The translations under genes were made by a program, and so were the position numbers. Below, one piece after another: positions 11,144-23,055 of a stretch of 57,410 nucleotides of DNA (positions within the stretch are counted from its first letter, which is position 1; every line of letters begins with the position of its first letter). Below the pieces are notes generated by a model. The model did no database searches. It was not told the DNA's origin and worked only from the letters and a program-made list of their open reading frames with translations. The DNA comes from Gnetum montanum. Lineage: Eukaryota > Streptophyta > Gnetopsida > Gnetales > Gnetaceae. Location: assembly GCA_015680685.1 (NCBI GenBank), contig MNCI01030493.1:12816-70225 (forward strand), written 5' to 3'.

Positions 11144-11360
11144 TCTTCATCATCATCTTCATGTTATTAGAGGAATTTTTCTTGTCAATTGTGTCCTGGT
11201 ATTCAATTTTGTTGTCCTAAACACCAAAAATTTTATAATCATTGTAAAATTGTACACTTTGGCACTTAGTTTTTGTCGTGTTGTTTGTGTGTTTATTTTT
11301 TTAGTTAATAATCCCATCCCTTCCCAAATTTTGTAAAGCACTCAAGGATGAGTTTTCATT

Positions 11361-11374
11361 CAATGGTGAGGGTA
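11361..11374 (+). other. Polypurine tract of element B
   Basis: AATGGTGAGGGTA lies directly before the 3' LTR start TGGTGAGTGA. The upstream block GAGTTTTCATTCA also precedes the polypurine tract of E on the minus strand, which fixes the junction. Confidence 0.6.
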
Positions 11375-12265
11375 TGGTGAGTGACATAGTTTGGCTGCAT
11401 CAACGGGATGTTATTGATGTGACCCTGTAAACAAGATCTCATTAATGTGATTCCTTTGATGTAGGGTTTGACCTATTGATGTGTACTCATCAATGAGACA
11501 CTCTATTTTTGCCTATAATTGTATGCCTTCTAGCATATTTATGTCATTAAGTCTCATAGTTGTAATGAAGTTCTTACAATTTTCCTTTCCAATAATTAGA
11601 ATATTTTTCTAAGTACCCGTAGTTAAGAGTCAAATTGTATACAGATCTTTATTCAAGCACTATTATACCTAAGCACTCTTATGTGTGTGGTGATAAAGAT
11701 GAGCTTTTTGATCAAACTTTGCAGTAGCACTTGGACTAGATTAATTATTTATTTAAGCACTTAATATTTTAAGTAATTTTCGTTAATGTTTTAAGTAATT
11801 AAAGTAATTAATTAAGATAAATTAAATAGTAAACATAAGTATGACCACTTCAAGCATATGTATAATGCTTGGTAATCACAATAACACTTAACATTTGGTA
11901 ACCTAGTAGCATTATGCATGTTCAAGATGTGTACAACAAGTCAGAATGGATGCTTATGTTAGGATTAATTAAGTGTTAGCTAGTTGTTAAATTCATTTAG
12001 TAATTAAATACCTTTATTTATTATTCTTTATTCTTAGGCAAATTAGAACATAAAAATAGAAAAATGATAAAAATTGCATGCCTCGGTTATACTTAACTAT
12101 GCCCTTGTACTCACAAGTGTAATTGGCAAGACAACAATTGCAATAGTTGATTCACCTCCTAGACTAGTATATGTAGATAGCTAGAAGTTTTTAGAATTCA
12201 ACCAAATCATGCATAAATACTTGTGATTCATATGGTTGGGCATAGGGTCTACTTGCCACTCATTA
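11375..12265 (+). repeat. 3' LTR of element B
   Basis: About 891 bp. It starts TGGTGAGTGACA and ends CCACTCATTA, so the terminal CA has mutated to TA. The U3 start carries degenerate TTGATGTG-type repeats (about 11400-11500). A TATA-like TATAATTGTAT follows near 11514. The R/U5 part aligns with the reverse complement of the E LTRs (TCTTTATTCAAGCAC near 11646) and with the D fragment from 35269. Confidence 0.8.
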
Positions 12266-15207
12266 CCAGGTAAGGTCCTACCAAGTTGGGGTAATGAGGA
12301 AGACCATAACCTCCTCTACTAATGCATGGAATTGCCATGCTAGTATCATTCTGAAGACATAAGGAGCAAAGGAGTCCTTGTATCCCCATGATCACCAAAC
12401 CATGGGAGGGGTAGAAAGCCATCATCAACCCTACTACCTCTCAAAATATCACTTATATATTTATAATTATGCCTTCATAAATTATTTATCAAAAAAAATG
12501 TGACATATATACCCATGTGTGGGGTTAACCACCACAAATGGTATGAAAGGGTGGAAAAATTAATTCTATTATGAATAAAATATTATTTAACCTTGCCTAG
12601 ACACTCTCCAACATAATTATGGACAAAAATATACAAAATATTATCTACCTTTTCTGATCTACTAGGTAGTCATCTTGATCAAGAAATGTAAGGATAGTCA
12701 AGTGAATTTTGCTACAATAGAGAATCTGATAAAATTAGAATAAAATCATATTTTATTATTTTTTAACTTAGATTTGCATATTTATTTATTGAATTTTTCA
12801 TATGGTTGAGTTGTAGTATTATTATATTCTTTGAAGTTAAACCTTCCTTTCCTTTATATGCAATTTCTTATAAAGGTTAGAAAAAGCATTTGTATTGAAA
12901 AAGAACATATGAAATGGAAGTTAATAGAAAATGTTATCCATTGAAATTATAATAGAAGAATGGATGCATCTTTGTAATAAAGATCTATGAATTTTTTAGT
13001 TTTGTTAATTATTTTAGTTGTCAAATTTTTAGAATATTCTATCTATCAATAAGGCTATGACAAATAGATGGATCAATCACATATTTGGAGTTGGAAATTT
13101 TAAGAAGATATATTTCAAATAATTAGAAAACCTACATAGATCTTTTAAAATTTGTAATTATTTAAGAAATCTCTAAAGATGCCTCACCTATAGTCTTTAG
13201 AATCTTATCAAGACATCCAAGATATCTTGGTAATGAATAGGGCAATTTCAAGGGCAAATTCCAATTAACACATATTAAAATTTGAAACATCACGAGATGT
13301 GAAAGGTCACCAAAAGAGGGATAAATTAGCATCAAAAGCCTAGGCTATAGACCATCCATAGAAAAGGTAGCTTGAGAGTTTATTGAGAGAGGAAAGTTGA
13401 GATCATCTTAAGCACTCATGTTGTAAGCTATCTTTAGTCATTATGTGAGGAAGTGAAATGAAGTTATCCTTGTATGAATTTGAGCCTTGTGCAAGTAGGA
13501 GGGATAAGAGGATCTTGAATACTTGTTTCTCCTTGGGAAGTTGCTTCCATTTTCTTTTATATTCCATTTCATTTATACAAGCAACAATAAATATTTATTT
13601 TCTTTCTTTATTTCATCTCAATTTTCTTTCTTGAGGATTTTGATAACATTTGAGGTTGATGAGGCTAGATCCACACCAAGTATATGATTCAAATATTCAA
13701 AATATGTACATATTTTCTATTTTAGAAAAATACAAAATACACAAAAAGTATTTACAAAGCCTAAAAAGTCCATCTTATACAACATTGAGCCACTTTCAAT
13801 TCCATGTCCCCTTTTAGCTTTTTCTAAGTAGGTTCTATCATGATTTCCCTCTTTCTTATAGATGAAAAAATACATTGATGTCCATTAGTTTTTTATAATC
13901 ATTCTCAATCTTCACTGCAATTGCTTGAGAGGAGACTTCTACATTGGAGGCATAGGCATTTATTTTTGCTTCTTCTTCTAATACTTTTGTAGAAAGCTCC
14001 ATCACAATGTATGTCTTTCCACAACACTCTTCTATTTAATGAAAGAAATAATACAACAATGGAAGCACTTCCAATAAACATAACTTGATGATCTCATCTA
14101 ACAGTTAATCATTTTATGCCTAAACATTGGCTTGCAACTTGGAGATTTTCTCTACAAGTGTGGCAACATGTTAGCCTTCTTTTAATCTCAATAAGTTTAA
14201 CTAATGTAAAAAGACACAATCTTTGATTCATTCTTTACATTGAATATTTTTCAAGTTTCTTTCACATTTTATATCCAAATTCTTGTTTCTACACAAGCTG
14301 TATAGACTCTCTTAGCACACTTAAGACAATGAGCATCTGCACCATCATATTATTTTCATCCACCATAGTGATTTCCATTAACATTTTTTCAAGGACATTT
14401 CTCTATAACAGGGCCACTCCAATTTACTTTAACCCTTTAAAACCCACTCAATTCAAATATTCTTCTAGTTAATTCAATTTCTATAAAATAAGAAAACTAG
14501 ATATCTTCTATTAATCTTGAAATATGATTACAAATATAGTGGAAACACAATCCCACAAAATAACAATACTCACACACTCAATGATATGGTAGAGCATGAC
14601 GCTTTATAAGCACACATCCAATTGACCTTAATGCAAGGCATAATCAAACCAGATCTCTTCCTCACATATAGGACTAAGATCCACACATATAGAAAGAGCT
14701 AGAATGGCTAATATCACACTTACAATTAACCACATAGATGCATACAAATCTCATGCAATATCTCTCCCAACTCTCTCATGTACTCATCACATGACAAACA
14801 TGCAAACATAAAACTAATATTTAACAATTACAAGACCAAGACCTTAGGAAAACATTCCCCATGATCAACTTGGAGATTCTCATCTATTTTCAATCATGAT
14901 CTGAATGCTCTCAACTATTTTGAATCTTAGAACTATCAAATCGAAACTTTCCATTACTAAACAAGACATCTACAGGCTTGATAAGATGTCTCACTATGAA
15001 CCCTAACATTCAAGCAAGATGTCTCCTCTAGAGATAAGATGTCTTCTCTAAGTAATAGACTAAAGGAATTTTAGGTAACAAAAGAATTATTTGGTTATCT
15101 TAACTTCACAAAAAATTAGGTAATAAAATTCTTATTTTTGGAAAGCTTAGGAAGTTCTCTTTAATATTCCACTAATTAGACTATTCTCATTATAGGCTAC
15201 ATTGCTT
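12266..15207. other. Anonymous AT-rich interval
   Basis: I find no gene here. The codon-like runs are short and broken. A cluster of AAGATGTCT/AGACATCT motifs at 14965-15050 resembles the motif-rich tandem duplication at 24193-25124 and may be remains of the same unidentified repeat. Sequence at 13300-13560 has a mixed transposon-like look, but I could not assign it. Confidence 0.4.
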
Positions 15208-15655
15208 GATATTACCAAACTTTGGGTCTCATCATCCTAAATTTTGTATTTGTTGGTACACTTTACATGTAAATACTCTGAAATGTTTTACTTTTGGTTT
15301 CTTTCTATTTCATACATTATTTAAACATTTAAAGTTCCATGCAACTATTTGACTTATGTTGAATATATAAACAATTGTTCTTATTGCAAATTACATCTCA
15401 TGATGTTACCAAACATTGGGTCTTGTCATTCCAAATTCTGTATTCTTTAGTATATTTAGCATACCCAATAAAATTTCTTTTCCTTTCCTTTACATCAATC
15501 TTCTCATGGTTATGTATACAATAGTATACTTTACATTCAAATACTATTAAGGATTTTACTTTTGATTTCTTTCAATTTCATACATCATTTGAACATTTAA
15601 AATTCAATGAAATTATTGAAATTCTATTTAGTATATGGACTATTGTTCTTATAGC
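15208..15655. repeat. Direct tandem duplication, about 180-250 bp unit
   Basis: Copy 1 (15208-15387) runs from GATATTACCAAACTTTGGGT to AATTGTTCTTATTGC. Copy 2 (15402-15655) runs from GATGTTACCAAACATTGGGT to CTATTGTTCTTATAGC. They share TTTACTTTTG.TTTCTTTC.ATTTCATACAT in the middle. Copy 2 has about 70 extra bases near 15470-15530. No coding function is visible. Confidence 0.7.
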
Positions 15656-17320
15656 TTTTCCCTAAAAGCTTTTATCCAAGTTTTTCTAGGATACCTATAA
15701 CAAAGCATGCCTTGTTGGTGGTTTGAAGGTTGTTTTCCTTTGAAATGGGGACTAGAGGAGTAAGAAGATCCTTACAGGTTCATGTAATGTTAAAACTACA
15801 TTGCCTTAATTCCTTGTGAACTACATTATAAGGATATGCAAGCTTATTGGGAAGTCTTTAGCCTCTCTTTCTTAGGCATCATCCCTTCTATACAAAGTGG
15901 GTTCTTGGGGATAGATGCATTAGGATAAAAATGTACCTTACCTCTCTTAAGGGGATTGAAATTTCTATGTGTATGTGAGTACTTGCTATGGTTGTATGTG
16001 CATGTTTTTTTGGTCCTATTACTTATCTGATTATCAAAGGTGTACATTCTATGCTCCTAATAGATGGACTAACATGTGTATACACTTATGTTATGCTTGC
16101 AGTTGTTGTGATCTCTAAAGCGTAGTCCATCTTGAGTCCACCATTTTTTCCTTGCTCATTTGGGACTCAAAGGTGGTATTGTAGAGTGTTTTTAAGTGCA
16201 ACACCATAACAATAACATACAATGTTAATTGATGATTTCTTTATTCATAAGAAAATTAAAAAATATTTGAAATGAAATAACAAAATATGTATTATTATTT
16301 TTTTAGGGAGGGGTGTGGGGGGTATGTGTTGGATGCTCAATAAATGAATAATAATAATTAAAAAATTTAGATTACATCAGATCAATGAAGAGAGTCTCAA
16401 AAGAGAAAGCCTAAAGGTTTTGGGATGTCTTTTTAGTTTTCATCCTCATTATGATAGCTAATGATAATTGTAAGAGAATACTACATAAATAACAATAAAA
16501 TCTTCATGCTAGATACTATATATAATACAAATAATATAGAAGATAGTTACTTGCAAGATAACTTTATCAATGTATTATTGAACTATTTGGTATTATTTTC
16601 TAAGTTCTACCAAAGTATAGTGTTGGCTATAAGTTTAGGGTATGTAAAAATACTTTTGGTTCCAATATCTCCAGCTCTAAACTTTCCTTAAAATAAAACT
16701 TAATATTATTTTCCAATCAAATAGTTTAAAAATTCTATGTATTTTTGTAAATAAATAAATTTTAAATATATGTTATGATAAATAAGTTATTTAGTATGAA
16801 CAATAATGTACATTCAATATTAGTCATGTAAGTTTTGAAGGTTAACAAACTAAAACTATCTCTATATATACACTCACAACAAGATTGGTTGTAAGGATGA
16901 AAACCTAAAAGGGCATAAAAAATATTGGGATTTTCCTTTTATATTTAACATTTCTTTTTTATGTTGATGATTTGATGTATTCTCAATGTTTTAATTATTA
17001 TTTAGAAGAATGTATAAAGAAATATAATGATGTCTCAAGGGTGAATTATATTCATTCTTTTAGGTTCTCATAACCATCCCCTTTGCCCTCATTCACACAA
17101 AAAAAAATTTAAAAATTCATTTTTGAGGTTTAAGAGCCACTTGTATATACCCCTAAATTTAAAAACATAGTACTTTAGTGGAACTTAAGTAGACCAAGAT
17201 AGTAACTTAGCATATCCCTTAGAATTAAATTTATGCTAGAGCAAATAACTTTGTATTTAACACAATTTTAATTTATGGAATAATGTAGTAGTATTTTAAA
17301 AAATATAAAAATAATAATGA
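15656..17320. other. Anonymous AT-rich interval
   Basis: No supported gene. It contains a G-rich patch at 16308-16325 and long A/T runs. Short open frames such as 16461-16691 have no recognisable domain and are AT-biased in the way random AT-rich DNA would be. Confidence 0.4.
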
Positions 17321-17395
17321 GTTATTAGCTTAATGGTAAGGTTATTGATCTAGAAATTCCAAGTTATGGATATGATTCTAAGCTATAATGATCTT
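17321..17395 (+). repeat. tRNA-derived SINE-like copy 1
   Basis: TTAGCTTAATGGTAAGG (17325-17341) fits an RNA polymerase III A box (consensus TRGYNNARNGG). Spaced downstream is a degraded B-box region, followed by AAGTTATGGATATGATTCTAA. It aligns with the copies at 17941, 19912 and 21538. Too degraded to be a tRNA gene. Confidence 0.5.
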
Positions 17396-17940
17396 CTTAA
17401 GTTCTATGAAAGCTTTATATTATCTATAGATCCAAGGACTATGTGTAGTCAACTAGCATTAGCTATAGGTCCAAGAAATATATATAGTCATCTAGTTCTA
17501 ATTTTGATAATCCTTTGAAAATTATAAGATCATAACTGTCATACCTTTAGTTTTCTATATGATGTACCTTAGGCATGGGTATAGTGTTAGTGGTACATTC
17601 TGTATTGGATTTGAATGCAAGAACTATCTTTTGTGTTTTCTTTTATTTTAATTAGTTAGTAATGTATGTGGTTTCATCATGCATTAACTAGATTCAATGT
17701 ATTTATTGAACTTGAGACTTTTTTATTAATATTTTATGGGTTAATTAGTCTAAAGTTGAACCAAACTTATTGTCTAGACTAAGTTCGATGTATCTTAATG
17801 ATTTTTGAATTTTTCTTATCTCTTGTCACATCATCATTATTTTATTGATTTATTTTTAAAATCTTATTTATTTTTTGAGGGATTCATGGCACTTTGTAAT
17901 ATAGATAATAAATGATGATGGATCTCATAATAGTAATGTG

Positions 17941-18044
17941 GTGTTAACCTTGTATAAAAATCTTGATTTAAAAGCTGTAAGTCATAAGTTCAATTTTGAT
18001 GGACAATGCTTAGTTATAAAGCTCTAATTGAACTATATTATAAT
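17941..18044 (+). repeat. tRNA-derived SINE-like copy 2
   Basis: GTTAACCTTGTATAAAAATC and a B-box-like AAGTTCAATTTTGATGG are followed by the shared body CAATGCTTAGTTATAAAGCTC. It runs into the C-rich tract at 18045. The same order, tRNA-like head, GCTAAGTTATAAAG body, C-rich end, is seen in copy 3. Confidence 0.55.
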
Positions 18045-18097
18045 CCTTCCCTTCCTCCCTCCCTTCCCCCCCCCCACCCCCACCCCCCCCCCCCCAC
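18045..18097 (+). repeat. Pyrimidine and poly-C tract
   Basis: A run of CCTTCCCTTCC followed by long C tracts broken only by single A or T. The minus strand has four or more consecutive G runs, so a G-quadruplex (or i-motif on the C strand) is possible. It sits at the 3' side of the SINE-like copy. Confidence 0.8.
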
Positions 18098-18156
18098 CTT
18101 GGGCAATCCTAATGATGCATCTCACTAAAGTATTTATTTATTTTTAAATTGTATTT

Positions 18157-18720
18157 ATGATAAATCATCATCATCATCATCCTAGCCTTGTCCCAATAAA
18201 ATGGAGTCAATTACATGAATGTTTCAATTATTTTTTTCATGTCTTTTTTAATCTTTCTTTCAATAGATTTCCTGGGATTAATTTAGAAATTATTTTTATA
18301 GGCTTATTATGTGATCTTCTTTCCATGTATCCAAACCATTTAAAATGTTATTATTACATTTATTTAAAATATAAGCCACTTCAAGTCTTCCTCTAATGTT
18401 TATATCATGTAGTTTATCTCTTCTGGTACCATTCAACATTTATCTAAGCAATTGCATTTCTACTATACTAATTTGTTGTTTGTGCCTCTTTTGTACTACC
18501 CAACATTTAACACCATATAAGATAGCATGTTTGATTGCCATTCTATAAATTTTTCCTTTTAGTTTTATTGGTATTCTTTTATCACATAGAATACCATAAG
18601 CTTATCTTTATTTTGACTATCCTTCCTCAATTATGTTTCTTATATATTTATTAATTTCACTATCTAATGATTTATTGTGATTCAATCTCATATGTCAAGC
18701 TAGGTAAAAAGGTAAAAGTG
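18157..18720 (-). mobile_element. RTE-clade LINE, 3' end with RT C-terminal part
   Basis: The minus strand encodes LCDKRIPIKLKGKIYR, MAIKHAILYGVKCWVVQK and ISIVEMQLLR (then a stop), followed by RRDKLHDINIRGRLEVA. This is the conserved end of plant RTE-type reverse transcriptases. The 3' end is the (GAT)n/(ATC)n microsatellite at 18165-18180, typical of RTE elements, and the adjacent CCTTGTCCCAATAAAATGGAGTCAA block is the usual 3' UTR. The 5' portion is absent, consistent with 5' truncation on insertion. One in-frame stop and later frame breaks show it is dead. Confidence 0.85.
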
Positions 18721-19911
18721 TAAAGTTTTTCATCTATCTTATTTAGTATATCTACTAATAGGTTATCATTACTAGAATGATAATGCACTAAACTTAGTGT
18801 TTCAAACCTAGGATCTTGGATTAATTATTTGTTTTCTTATGCATTATTCTGAAGCATAAGAGTTTATTTAATATATTAAGTTAATAATATATTATAAGTT
18901 GCTAGTAATTAATACTAGTACATTCTATTATCTTTCTTATGCTTATGCTTATGATGTGTATCTTTAGCTTTGAATCTGTGACTCCTTGCTTATATACACT
19001 AGTAGCTTACATCATCATACATCTTTTGTAGGCCTGTTTATATATGGATGAAAAGGATGTAAAAGAATTATCCCTACACCATTCTCCAAAGTAGAAATCT
19101 AATTTGTTACTTCTATATATTGTAGTTTAAAGCATTCAAGACTTGACTCTCAAGCAATGGTTCATAGGTTCTTGTCTTTGTCATGGCTCTATAAAATTCT
19201 TTTTGCCAATTCTTATTGGAAACCATACTTAACTTCAAAGGTTACTCACCATCATTCTCCAATACTATATTAACTTTCTAGGACATTTGATAGAGTAACC
19301 TTCTAATGACAGGAGGTGGAAACTAGAACTCACACTGATGATTCCATATTCAACACATGAAAGTTATTTAAGTTATGTTAAATGATGTTTCTTCAAGATA
19401 AACTAACATAATGGACACAACACATTAAAAATAGGTAATAACATTACTTAATGAATTTTAGTTTTGAATTAATTATGAGATTAATTACAACTTCAATATG
19501 GGTATGACTACAATATAATGGTTATATAGTAACAATGATGATGTAATATACAATGATAAAAAACTAAGAGAACAAGAATGCAAAATGGAAACTTTGAATA
19601 TCTCTAACAAGTATAGCTCAAAAAGAATAACTAATGAATCTCAACTTGCTAAATGAGAAACAAATGGTGTAATTGATACATAGTGACATCTATAAAGTCT
19701 ATTTCAAACAATAGCACAATAGAAAAATTGGACACCTTGAGCTAATGCTTAAAGATAAAGCTCTCTGTTATAATCTTAATCATGTACCTTAATGCACTAA
19801 ATTTTAAATGTTTTTTAAGAAACCTTATCTCATTCATGCAATCTAAAAATTAGTTATCCTATAAATATATAATACTATCACACCAAATAAACAAATAATG
19901 GTTGACATTCA
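18721..19911. other. Anonymous AT-rich interval
   Basis: No gene or recognisable repeat. Upstream sequence of the RTE element may extend a little way in, but I cannot follow its reading frame. Confidence 0.4.
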
Positions 19912-20135
19912 ACAATAAGATATTACCCTATTGATGAGAATTTTGATTTGGAAGTTCCAAGTTATGGGTTCAATTTTGGTGAGTAATGCTAAGTTATAAA
20001 GTTCTAATTTGATTATACATCTTGAAGGTAAATATTGTTTTTTTAAAAAAATAGGTTCTAATAGCCTACCTCTTACACATCCCCACACAACCCCCACACT
20101 CTCCCCCCATCCCTAGCACCCCCTCCATCTAAGCT
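19912..20135 (+). repeat. tRNA-derived SINE-like copy 3
   Basis: The head (TTGATTTGGAAGTTCC then B-box-like GGGTTCAATTTTGGTG near 19967) is followed by GCTAAGTTATAAAGTTC. The end is C-rich (CATCCCCACACAACCCCC to CACCCCCTCC, 20089-20128). This is the most complete copy and defines the family layout. Confidence 0.6.
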
Positions 20136-20384
20136 AAATAAAAATAAAAATTTTCCATGAATTGAGTCATGAAGAGATACTCTTAATTAAAATTAAGACT
20201 AATAACTTATTTTTTGTTTTTTTATTCTTTTCTATTTTTATATTTTTTGTAATTTTTTTATTTCTTAAATTTGTCATCTTTTAAACCTTTTCCATTTCTT
20301 TAATATTTTCATAATTTTATCATTTTTCATTTTTCTACATATTTCCATTCTTACTAGATTTTCCATTTCTTGATATTTTTATTA

Positions 20385-21276
20385 AGTTAGATTATGCTAA
20401 AGCTTATGATAGGATTGAGTGGAATTTTATTTTTGCTTATCTATATAGATTAAGGTTAGGTGATTATTTTATTTGTCTTATCCATACCCTATTCAATGAT
20501 GCTAATGCTTACATTTCTACAAATTTTAGATTAGGTTCATCCTTTCCTCTTCAATGGTTAGTTCATCAAGCTTATCCTATAGCTTCCTATCTTTTCATTA
20601 TTACTATGAACTTCTTTTTTACATAATTTGCAAAGAAATATCATTAAGTGAATTTCAATTTGATGATCATGGTACATAATTGCTTAACATGTACTTTGCA
20701 TTTCATTATTTTTTTATGATTCATAGCTCTCTATAACATATTAATACTTTATTTTCTAGAGAGGAAAAATACTACATATTATCTAGCTATCATATTAATT
20801 AGCAAAATTTCCTATTTATTGTAGTCGTAATATTGATGAATGGGTTACCCTCAAGTCTTGAAAAATCTTGGAAAAATATTTTGTCTTTGAAATTTTAGGA
20901 ATCCCTTTTACTTTGAGGCCTAATCTAAAGATTTTGTAGAATTATGTGGTTACCAAAATTGAAAAGAAATTTACTAAATGGAAAGGAAAATATATCACCC
21001 TTGCTAGCAAAGTTTTAGTTATTAGGAAAATGCTTTAATCTACTCTTGTTTATTGCTTTAGTTGTTAAGCTCCTACAAAAACTTCTTATGGTAGAATTAA
21101 TTATATTATTCATTGATTTCTTTGGTTTCTTAAGCAAACCTTTCACTGAGAAATGATACCCCATGAGGGTACTTCTAAACAACGATAAGGCTTGATCCTT
21201 TTCCTATCCTAGAGGGGAGAATTTTCAAGATTGTTTGAAATGATGAAAACCTAAAAGGATATTTCCAAAACTATTA
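20385..21276 (+). pseudogene. L1-like LINE reverse transcriptase fragment
   Basis: The plus strand reads IKLDYAKAYDRIEWNF (about 20387), then LRLGDYFICLIHTLF, FRLGSSFPLQWLVHQ and AYPIASYLFIIT. These correspond to RT blocks around the first catalytic Asp and the substrate loop of plant L1 elements. Downstream, LGIPFTLRPNLKIL and KIEKKFTKWKGKYITLASK (about 20890-21010) are the usual post-RT region. The YADD catalytic block between them is not recognisable. Frame breaks and stops are many. The piece ends at a short N gap (21277-21283). There are no ORF1 or endonuclease sequences on its 5' side, so it is 5'-truncated or rearranged. Confidence 0.8.
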
Positions 21277-21283
21277 NNNNNNN
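21277..21283. other. Seven-base assembly gap
   Basis: Run of seven N. The flanks are not duplicated. Confidence 0.95.
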
Positions 21284-21537
21284 CTTTTTTTGTATTAATA
21301 ATAGGTTCTTACCATGGAAATAATTTGGTTCTAATCAAAAAAATTCAATTAATTTCAATGGTCACTAAGCCTAGGTAAAAAGAAGAAGGACTAAGAGGAC
21401 ACAAATAAGGGTATGATATGAAGGGTATTTGTTAATTTCTTAAGACTCTATGCCACGTTCCACTAATAATACATGGTTACATGAAGTATTCTCCTTAGAT
21501 CTAGTGTGGACAAGGACATACAATTTGACAAAGATAT

Positions 21538-21612
21538 GTTAGCCTACTAGAAAGATTCTTAATTTGAAAGCTCCAAGTCATGGGTTCAATTTTGGTGGAC
21601 AATGCTAAGTTT
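21538..21612 (+). repeat. tRNA-derived SINE-like copy 4
   Basis: The A-box-like GTTAGCCTACTAGAAAG and the best-preserved B box of the set, GGGTTCAATTTTGG (21582-21595; consensus GGTTCRANNCC), are followed by TGGACAATGCTAAGTT. It lacks the C-rich end. Confidence 0.6.
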
Positions 21613-21699
21613 GTTTTTCTTTGGCAAGGAATGATCCAAAGATGAAAAATAATAATGTCTCTTAAACTATAAAGACTATGAACAATTTTAAAGCTTTTG

Positions 21700-22470
21700 A
21701 TTTTATTTTATCTAATGATTTATATGAATCTTTGTCAAAAGATATAACTTTACAATACATTTTTTTGTAGATTATTGGATTTATTCATCTAAATAAGGGT
21801 TTTAAACCAATGATTTAGGCTATCCTTAAATGCTATACAATAAATGTTTTGCATGCTCTCTATTTTTATAAATCTTTTTGACTTATTGAACTAGCCAATT
21901 TTAAATTGGTTGAGAAATCATTGGATCATAAAGTTTATATGAATCAATGTAATACTTTTATTTCTTAGGATTGAAATTATTGCCAACATTGGCACAATCC
22001 TAAAGACAAAGTTTAAAAAATTACTAGATAGTGTGCAGTGTAGACATTATTTTATGGAGATTGATTTATGGTAGAGGAATACAAAATTAAAACTCAAGGC
22101 CTATAATTTGTGGTCTTTCTAGAAAAGTACATACTATAATTTATGAAGATGCTGGAGCTATTATTGTCATGAAGATCATATTATTGCAATCTATTCTATT
22201 TTTAATAAAAAATTTGTTCAAGAGGAAAAGAAACAACAATATTCCAAAAAGGAAAATAATGATAGTTTTTTGTAGGCACAAATGAAATCTTCTTCAATAA
22301 GTTCTTGGTCTTTTACTAATCCTTTTAACTCTAAAGGTTTTAATAAAATCTCAATATCTAAAGAGAATTCCTCTTTAGAAATAAGAAATTTTTACCATAG
22401 ACTAGAAATGAAAATATTGATGGAGACAAATTTTACTTAGTGTAATGCAAAAAGAAGAGGCTTGCAAATA
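21700..22470 (+). pseudogene. Possible L1 ORF1 relic
   Basis: A broken frame with segments such as IIGFIHLNKGFKPMI and INVLHALYFYKSF (about 21770-21885), and later CWSYYCHEDHIIAIYS (about 22155), looks like the RNA-binding ORF1 protein of plant L1 elements. The last segment could be a degraded zinc knuckle. Its position directly 5' of a recognisable ORF2 start (22589) is the main support. No motif is diagnostic, so this is an inference from position. Confidence 0.35.
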
Positions 22471-22588
22471 TTAATTTTAATTTAATAATCCCAAAGGTTT
22501 CTTCTTCTCTCTCTACTCCTATTACTATTCTAAAATTTTTTAATGAAAAACACTTTTTCATCTATTAGGATCATGGATTATGAAATAA

Positions 22589-22650
22589 ATGAAGATCTGG
22601 AATTTAGGAGGGTTGAATAGGTTCCTAATTAAAATAAGTTCTAGCCACCA
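22589..22650 (+). pseudogene. L1 ORF2 start, interrupted
   Basis: ATG AAG ATC TGG opens MKIWNLGGLNRFLIK, the usual beginning of the L1 endonuclease (Met-Lys-Ile, Trp-Asn, Arg/Gly-Gly-Leu). Homology stops about 20 codons in, and the endonuclease continues only at about 25330. The L1 is therefore split by an insert of about 2.5 kb. Confidence 0.65.
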
Positions 22651-22741
22651 AATTAAATCCAAAATTTATATGGTTCCCCAACTTGGGTATTCTACACTCG
22701 AAGGGTAGATTCCTTGTATACCTCCATGCTATGTTTATTCG

Positions 22742-23055
22742 AAAATGTGGTTTAAAGGACACCACAACCTTTATAAGATTTGAGCTTCACTATTTAGAGT
22801 TTCATCATTGCAAAATCTCTCAACCCTGCAAGGTCCCAACAAGCTCAAAATGTGCTTTGAATAGCACCACACCTTGTACAAGCGCTAAGCTTTGCTCTAG
22901 AGTGTTTCATCATTGCAAAATCACTCAACCCTAAAAGGTCCCAACAAGCTCAGAATGTAGTTTAAAGGATTCCAAAAACTTTACAAAATTGAGTTTTACT
23001 CCCAAATGTGTTGATGCTACAAAACCACTTAATCCTGTAGGATTCCAATAAGCTC
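22742..23055. repeat. Three-unit tandem array, 105 bp per unit
   Basis: Units are 22742-22846, 22847-22951 and 22952-23055. Each starts with a variant of AAAATGTGGTTTAAAGGA, has a central CATTGCAAAATC..TCAACCCT and ends AACAAGCTC or AATAAGCTC. Units 1 and 2 are closer to each other than to unit 3. The 105-bp length is a multiple of three, but stops interrupt all frames across the array. Confidence 0.85.

Larger units (their letters stand above)
1843..12265 (+). mobile_element. Athila/Tat-like Ty3/gypsy element B
   Basis: This plus-strand element is traceable from its 5' LTR remnant to its 3' LTR. The order is LTR remnant, tRNA-Asp-type primer site, gag, RT-RNaseH-integrase, a spacer of about 1.95 kb, ORF3, polypurine tract, LTR. 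The protease region is missing, removed by a deletion that left a small inversion (3590-3722). It is a sister copy of element D, alignable nearly throughout including spacer and ORF3. Placement in the Athila/Tat branch rests on the primer type, the RT lead-in (Gly-Ile-Asp-Pro region), the RNase H end pattern and an extra ORF after integrase. Confidence 0.85.

Noticed and set aside
16291-16330. G-rich patch as a reversed SINE-like tail
   Set aside because: The flanks do not contain the body or the A/B boxes of the SINE-like family.
17321-21612. True tRNA genes
   Set aside because: Only A- and B-box-like stretches are present. No cloverleaf stems pair and the copies share a non-tRNA body.
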